This document shows, one piece after another, positions 5,233 through 5,540 of a stretch of 5,540 bases of DNA. This DNA comes from SHYG01 sp041485445 (GTDB lineage: Bacteria; Chloroflexota; Dehalococcoidia; Lucifugimonadales; UBA3495): positions 1 through 5,540 of the forward strand of contig JBGPJN010000199.1 in the NCBI GenBank assembly GCA_041485445.1. Reading direction: 5' to 3'. A program made the position numbers and the translations under genes. The notes under the pieces were generated by a model, which saw only the letters and a list, made by a program, of their open reading frames with translations, was not told the DNA's origin and made no database searches. Each line of letters starts with the position of its first letter. The first letter of the stretch is position 1.

Positions 5233-5540
5233 TTGAGGGACCTGGGCGACACCACCACTGCCCGCTGGGCCGACGCCCTGGGGGCCATTGAGCAGTGCTA
5301 CCAGCTGGGGTGGACCGACGGTTTGCCCGTGGCGCCGCCCATCAACCACCGGGTGGCCCAGTTCCTGGAGTACGCGGGCCGCGATGCCAATGAGGTGGCG
5401 GGCGAGCTGCCGGAGCGCCGGCGGCGCATCACGGTGGGCAAGGTGGCGGCCAACGCGGTGATGGCCGGCTGCCTGCCGGAGCACTTCCCGGTGGTGCTGG
5501 CGGCCACGGAGGCCATGCTGGACCCCGCCTTCAACCTGGT
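5233..5540 (+). CDS. WTDGLPV / NAVMAGC-motif conserved protein, N-terminal part (cut by window edge)
   Basis: An open frame runs off the right edge with 102 full codons visible. It carries WTDGLPVAPP at residues 27-36 and KVAANAVMAGCLPEHFPVVLAATEAMLDPAFNL at 70-102. I recognise this combination from a family of conserved bacterial proteins of unclear function, sometimes found near or annotated with UGSC-type (seleno)proteins. I cannot name an activity. Cysteines C22 and C80 are visible, the latter inside the conserved NAVMAGC. The start is TTG 5233, with GGAGAAG (5222-5228) just upstream. An in-frame TGA at 5218-5220 rules out an earlier start, and no ATG or GTG lies close by. No promoter is seen in the 52-bp gap, so it is probably co-transcribed with the NHL gene across the palindrome. 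The coding call is strong because codon use is like the neighbours' and the motifs are clear. Confidence 0.82.
   Translation, partial: MRDLGDTTTARWADALGAIEQCYQLGWTDGLPVAPPINHRVAQFLEYAGRDANEVAGELPERRRRITVGKVAANAVMAGCLPEHFPVVLAATEAMLDPAFNL

Overview
This window looks like a piece of a GC-rich bacterial genome. The best guess is Chloroflexota (Dehalococcoidia or SAR202-like). That guess rests on the style of the partial RpoB, on the mix of GMC oxidoreductase, thiolase, NHL-propeller and WTDGLPV-type proteins, and on two intergenic palindromes of kinds remembered from such genomes. It is inference from remembered families, not a phylogenetic result.

Layout. At the left edge, on the minus strand, is the 5' part of rpoB (RNA polymerase beta), starting at a GTG at 413 with a strong Shine-Dalgarno. 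It is preceded by a leader of about 137 nt and a consensus-perfect sigma-70 type promoter (557-584). Divergently, on the plus strand, a second good promoter (688-716) drives a thiolase (792-2000). A small, less GC-rich, unrecognised gene follows (2040-2350) that appears to carry a one-base frameshift at a G run. Next come a dispersed palindromic repeat (2416-2479), a GMC-family FAD oxidoreductase (2527-4122), a third promoter (4142-4170), a six-bladed NHL-type beta-propeller protein (4227-5180), a perfect 14-bp inverted repeat (5185-5213), and the start of a WTDGLPV/NAVMAGC-motif protein that runs off the right edge (5233-5540).

How the parts may work together. Thiolase, GMC oxidoreductase, propeller protein and the WTDGLPV protein all lie on the plus strand and resemble an accessory catabolic cluster. 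The GMC enzyme could oxidise an alcohol, the thiolase could cleave or form a beta-ketoacyl-CoA, and the propeller could be a lyase, lactonase or scaffold. The substrate cannot be read from the sequence. The housekeeping rpoB gene shares only the divergent intergenic region, where both promoters carry the same purine-rich 11-mer in their spacers.

There are no tRNA or rRNA genes, CRISPR arrays or transposase genes. No complete new system is evident. The best leads are the frameshifted small gene, the twin promoter motif, and the two intergenic palindromes.
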